Below are positions 62,444 to 64,000 of a stretch of DNA of 64,000 nt, piece by piece. Under the pieces are notes generated by a model, which worked only from the letters and a program-made list of their open reading frames with translations, was not told where the DNA came from and searched no databases. Positions within the stretch are counted from its first letter, which is position 1. Every line of letters starts with the position of its first letter. The DNA is from Oceanicola sp. 22II-s10i. GTDB taxonomy: Bacteria > Pseudomonadota > Alphaproteobacteria > Rhodobacterales > Rhodobacteraceae. Made by a program: the position numbers and the translations under genes. The DNA is taken from NCBI RefSeq assembly GCF_002210105.1, contig NZ_AQQU01000004.1:62001-126000 (forward strand). The letters run 5' to 3'.

Positions 62444-62926
62444 ATGCCCAGAAAACAGAACCCGACCATTCAGCTCCCCCGTGAGCGCTTGGAGCAACTG
62501 CGACAACTTTCGCTTGGCATGCCGGACACGACGATGAGCGCCGTGATTGGTGAGCTGCTAAACCTCGCCCGGCGCGAGGGTTTGATTGGTCATGACATTC
62601 CCGGTGTCACGATCAACGCCCTCTCCGATGGGATCGCGATCAGGTTCGAAGATGGACCGACTTCCGGTTTCTCTTTTGAAGAAGCTGCTGGCATCGCAGA
62701 AACGATCCGAAAATTCGTCGCAGGTGATCGGCCCAAAGGTGGCGTGATGATCTTTGCCGCGTCGCACAAATCCGTTTTTCATATCGTGGGAAAGGGGCAG
62801 GGTATCGAAGTGAAGACGATATCCGGATCGCGCGAGGGTTCGAAAATCCTGACGCGAGACCTGACGATGGAACTGGCGGAAGTGTTGGACCGGGTGGTCA
62901 CGCAAAGCATGAATACCGCAGAATAA
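62444..62926 (+). CDS. Ribbon-helix-helix-like small protein (possible regulator)
   Basis: A 160-residue protein. Residues about 6-48 look like a ribbon-helix-helix unit (PTIQLPRERLEQLRQLSLGM with TMSAVIGELLNLARREG). The rest has no recognised domain: FEEAAGIAETIRKFVAGD and KILTRDLTMELAEVLDRVV suggest an alpha/beta effector part. ATG 62444 follows AGGAGG. Tandem GCTATAGTGTT repeats lie 30 bp upstream, so self-regulation is plausible. A perfect terminator follows. Confidence 0.6.
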   Translation: MPRKQNPTIQLPRERLEQLRQLSLGMPDTTMSAVIGELLNLARREGLIGHDIPGVTINALSDGIAIRFEDGPTSGFSFEEAAGIAETIRKFVAGDRPKGGVMIFAASHKSVFHIVGKGQGIEVKTISGSREGSKILTRDLTMELAEVLDRVVTQSMNTAE

Positions 62927-62928
62927 GG

Positions 62929-62958
62929 AAGGGCCGGTGCTGCAACACCGGCCCTTTT
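62929..62958 (+). terminator. Terminator after the RHH-like gene
   Basis: AAGGGCCGGTG (62929-62939), loop CTGCAA and CACCGGCCCTT (62946-62956) form a perfect 11-bp stem ending in TTTT. It closes the preceding transcript, so the next gene needs its own promoter. Confidence 0.92.
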
Positions 62959-62985
62959 CGCCCACAGATATAGGCGCATTCCCAC

Positions 62986-63645
62986 ATGCCGAAATATAGC
63001 AACTGCAGACCGAAAGGTCAGCAAGATACGTGTTCCGACCAAGAGGAATTTGAGGATCGGCTGACCGCGTTCTTTGCCGGTGTTCCCCATGCCGCGACCA
63101 ATGATGATCTGTCCGTTGGACCGAGTGATGCAGAGGTCCGCCAGCGTGATGAACAGGACATGGAAAATGCCCTGTCTGCCCTTCTTGATCCTGATGGGGA
63201 AGCTGGACACCGTTTGCCCCCCTATGTGGGCCTGTCCGAGCAAGAGGCTGAGCTTGCGCGTGAAGCCGCTGAGAAGACCCGTGAGGTCATGGGACACTTA
63301 TCGCCCTATGAACGGGCCTTTCTCCGGGTGAGGGAGGCGGAGCGCAACGCTGCCCAAACCGGTGAAGACATCGCACAAGAGCGGATCGCCGCGCAACGTC
63401 AGCTTGAACTGGAAGACGAGCGGGCGACGGATGAAACGTGGCGAGGCCGGCGCAACGTGGATCAGTGGCGGGCAGAGGGTGGCCGGGACCAATACAACGC
63501 AGGCCGGAGGAAGGTTCGAGCTGCAGCCAATACGTCGAAAGAGGTCTTGGCGGCGATGTCTCCGGAGGAACGGCAGGAGCACATCCGAAAGCTTGCTCGC
63601 GAACGCGCACGCAGGTTCCGGGGCAGAAAGAAGGACGGGGCCTGA
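62986..63645 (+). CDS. Charged, helical phage protein of unknown function
   Basis: A 219-residue hydrophilic protein. Residues about 80-150 form a probable long helix (EAELAREAAEKTREVMGHLS, FLRVREAERNAAQ, ERIAAQRQLELEDERATDE), and the C-terminus is basic (HIRKLARERARRFRGRKK). No domain is recognised. A basic, arginine-rich tail could bind nucleic acid (inference). It begins 28 bp after a terminator, and its Shine-Dalgarno sequence is weak. Confidence 0.6.
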   Translation: MPKYSNCRPKGQQDTCSDQEEFEDRLTAFFAGVPHAATNDDLSVGPSDAEVRQRDEQDMENALSALLDPDGEAGHRLPPYVGLSEQEAELAREAAEKTREVMGHLSPYERAFLRVREAERNAAQTGEDIAQERIAAQRQLELEDERATDETWRGRRNVDQWRAEGGRDQYNAGRRKVRAAANTSKEVLAAMSPEERQEHIRKLARERARRFRGRKKDGA

Positions 63646-63669
63646 CTTGTCGATTGCGTCTCTGACTTG

Positions 63670-63689
63670 ATTGTTGTAATTTTGCAACA
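63670..63689 (+). promoter_or_regulatory. 20-bp phage motif, copy C
   Basis: ATTGTTGTAATTTTGCAACA, 19/20 identical to copy A. It lies 25 bp after the previous stop and 175 bp before the next start. Confidence 0.6.
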
Positions 63690-63696
63690 GTAGGGG

Positions 63697-63751
63697 CGCC
63701 GCTCCGGGACAATTCTCGCATTCGAAATTGTAAGTCACCCCCGGAGCGGCG
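63697..63751 (+). other. Compound hairpin in the last leader region
   Basis: CGCCGCTCCGGG (63697-63708) pairs with CCCGGAGCGGCG (63740-63751); inside, ACAATT (63709-63714) pairs with AATTGT (63726-63731). TTTGT follows. Further on are the palindrome TAAGCGCTTA (63760-63769), an AT-rich stretch, and a small CCTTGC-GAAA-GCAAGG hairpin (63805-63820). It may be a terminator or a structured leader. Confidence 0.55.
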
Positions 63752-63864
63752 TTTGTAAGTAAGCGCTTAAATACAATAAAATCAAATACTTAGAAATAAC
63801 TTTGCCTTGCGAAAGCAAGGGCGATTATGGCATGTCTCATCAGAGAAAATGCGGAGCGCCACAA

Positions 63865-64000
63865 ATGAAAGACATCCCCCTCACACCTGACACATACATC
63901 CCGGACACGATCTATGACCGGCTGGTCGACACGCTGGCGCGTCTCATCGAAGCGCCGTTTGAGCCTGCCGGGACGGATGCGAAAACCGAGGTCATCGCCG
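63865..64000 (+). CDS. Start of an unidentified phage gene (3' end outside window)
   Basis: An ATG with GGAG 9 bases upstream opens a frame that runs to the window edge, giving 45 residues (MKDIPLTPDTYIPDTIYDRL, then VDTLARLIEAPFEP). I recognise no domain. It lies after a complex leader with motif C and hairpins, so it probably begins a new transcription unit such as the replication or control block. Confidence 0.55.
   Translation, partial: MKDIPLTPDTYIPDTIYDRLVDTLARLIEAPFEPAGTDAKTEVIA

Overview
The window looks like a chromosomal stretch from a marine-type Rhodobacteraceae (Roseobacter-like alphaproteobacterium). G+C is high, and the neighbourhoods soxAG, dnaG-rpoD, nrdR-ribD, DctBD beside TRAP dctPQM, lon-HU-tRNA-Val and a CYP153 P450 fit that group. 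All family calls come from reading the translated sequence; no database search was run.

Layout. 1-1312: end of a sarcosine oxidase operon. 1449-5499: dnaG-rpoD, closed by a textbook terminator. 5737-9763: small genes (DCC thiol protein, DUF4166, two related exported cysteine proteins, YjbQ) and nrdR-ribD. 9863-11053: a P450 on the minus strand. 11112-17479: sensor kinase and response regulator (DctBD type) followed by a tripartite TRAP transporter; tandem operators and a sigma70-like promoter lie between them. 17538-25202: minus-strand housekeeping genes (cardiolipin synthase, tpiA, TfoX, A-type Fe-S carrier, MscS channel, SufT-like, NfeD/SPFH, enoyl-CoA hydratase). 25308-31928: tgt, PBP1A, lon with a heat-shock-like promoter, and HU. 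31948-32022: tRNA-Val(CAC).

32023-39150 is probably an acquired surface-glycan island: a DUF2194-like deacetylase-fold protein facing a tightly overlapped five-gene operon (GT2, two sister GT4 enzymes, a sugar-nucleotide epimerase, a sulfotransferase). 39787-48142 holds a histidine phosphatase, a GH13 phosphorylase, TetR/ferredoxin/CYP153 with a paired operator, an orphan TRAP binding protein, and a GpgS/GpgP pair for glucosylglycerate. The GH13 enzyme may be the matching glucosylglycerate phosphorylase.

48190-64000 (continuing past the window) is an integrated phage-like element next to tRNA-Val(TAC). Its order is odd: integrase, minus-strand DUF2971 gene, portal, GTA-type tail chaperone, protease-capsid fusion, second chaperone-like protein, HNH, minus-strand gene, connector, gp10, DUF3168, head closure, minus-strand exported protein, TerS, TerL, tape measure, then small regulatory-looking genes. 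No major tail protein, tail tip, lysis, repressor or replication gene is seen. A 20-bp motif occurs three times at unit starts, and a large two-tier inverted repeat with an AT-rich centre follows the tape-measure gene. This mini-prophage or satellite-like element is the most likely place for something undescribed.
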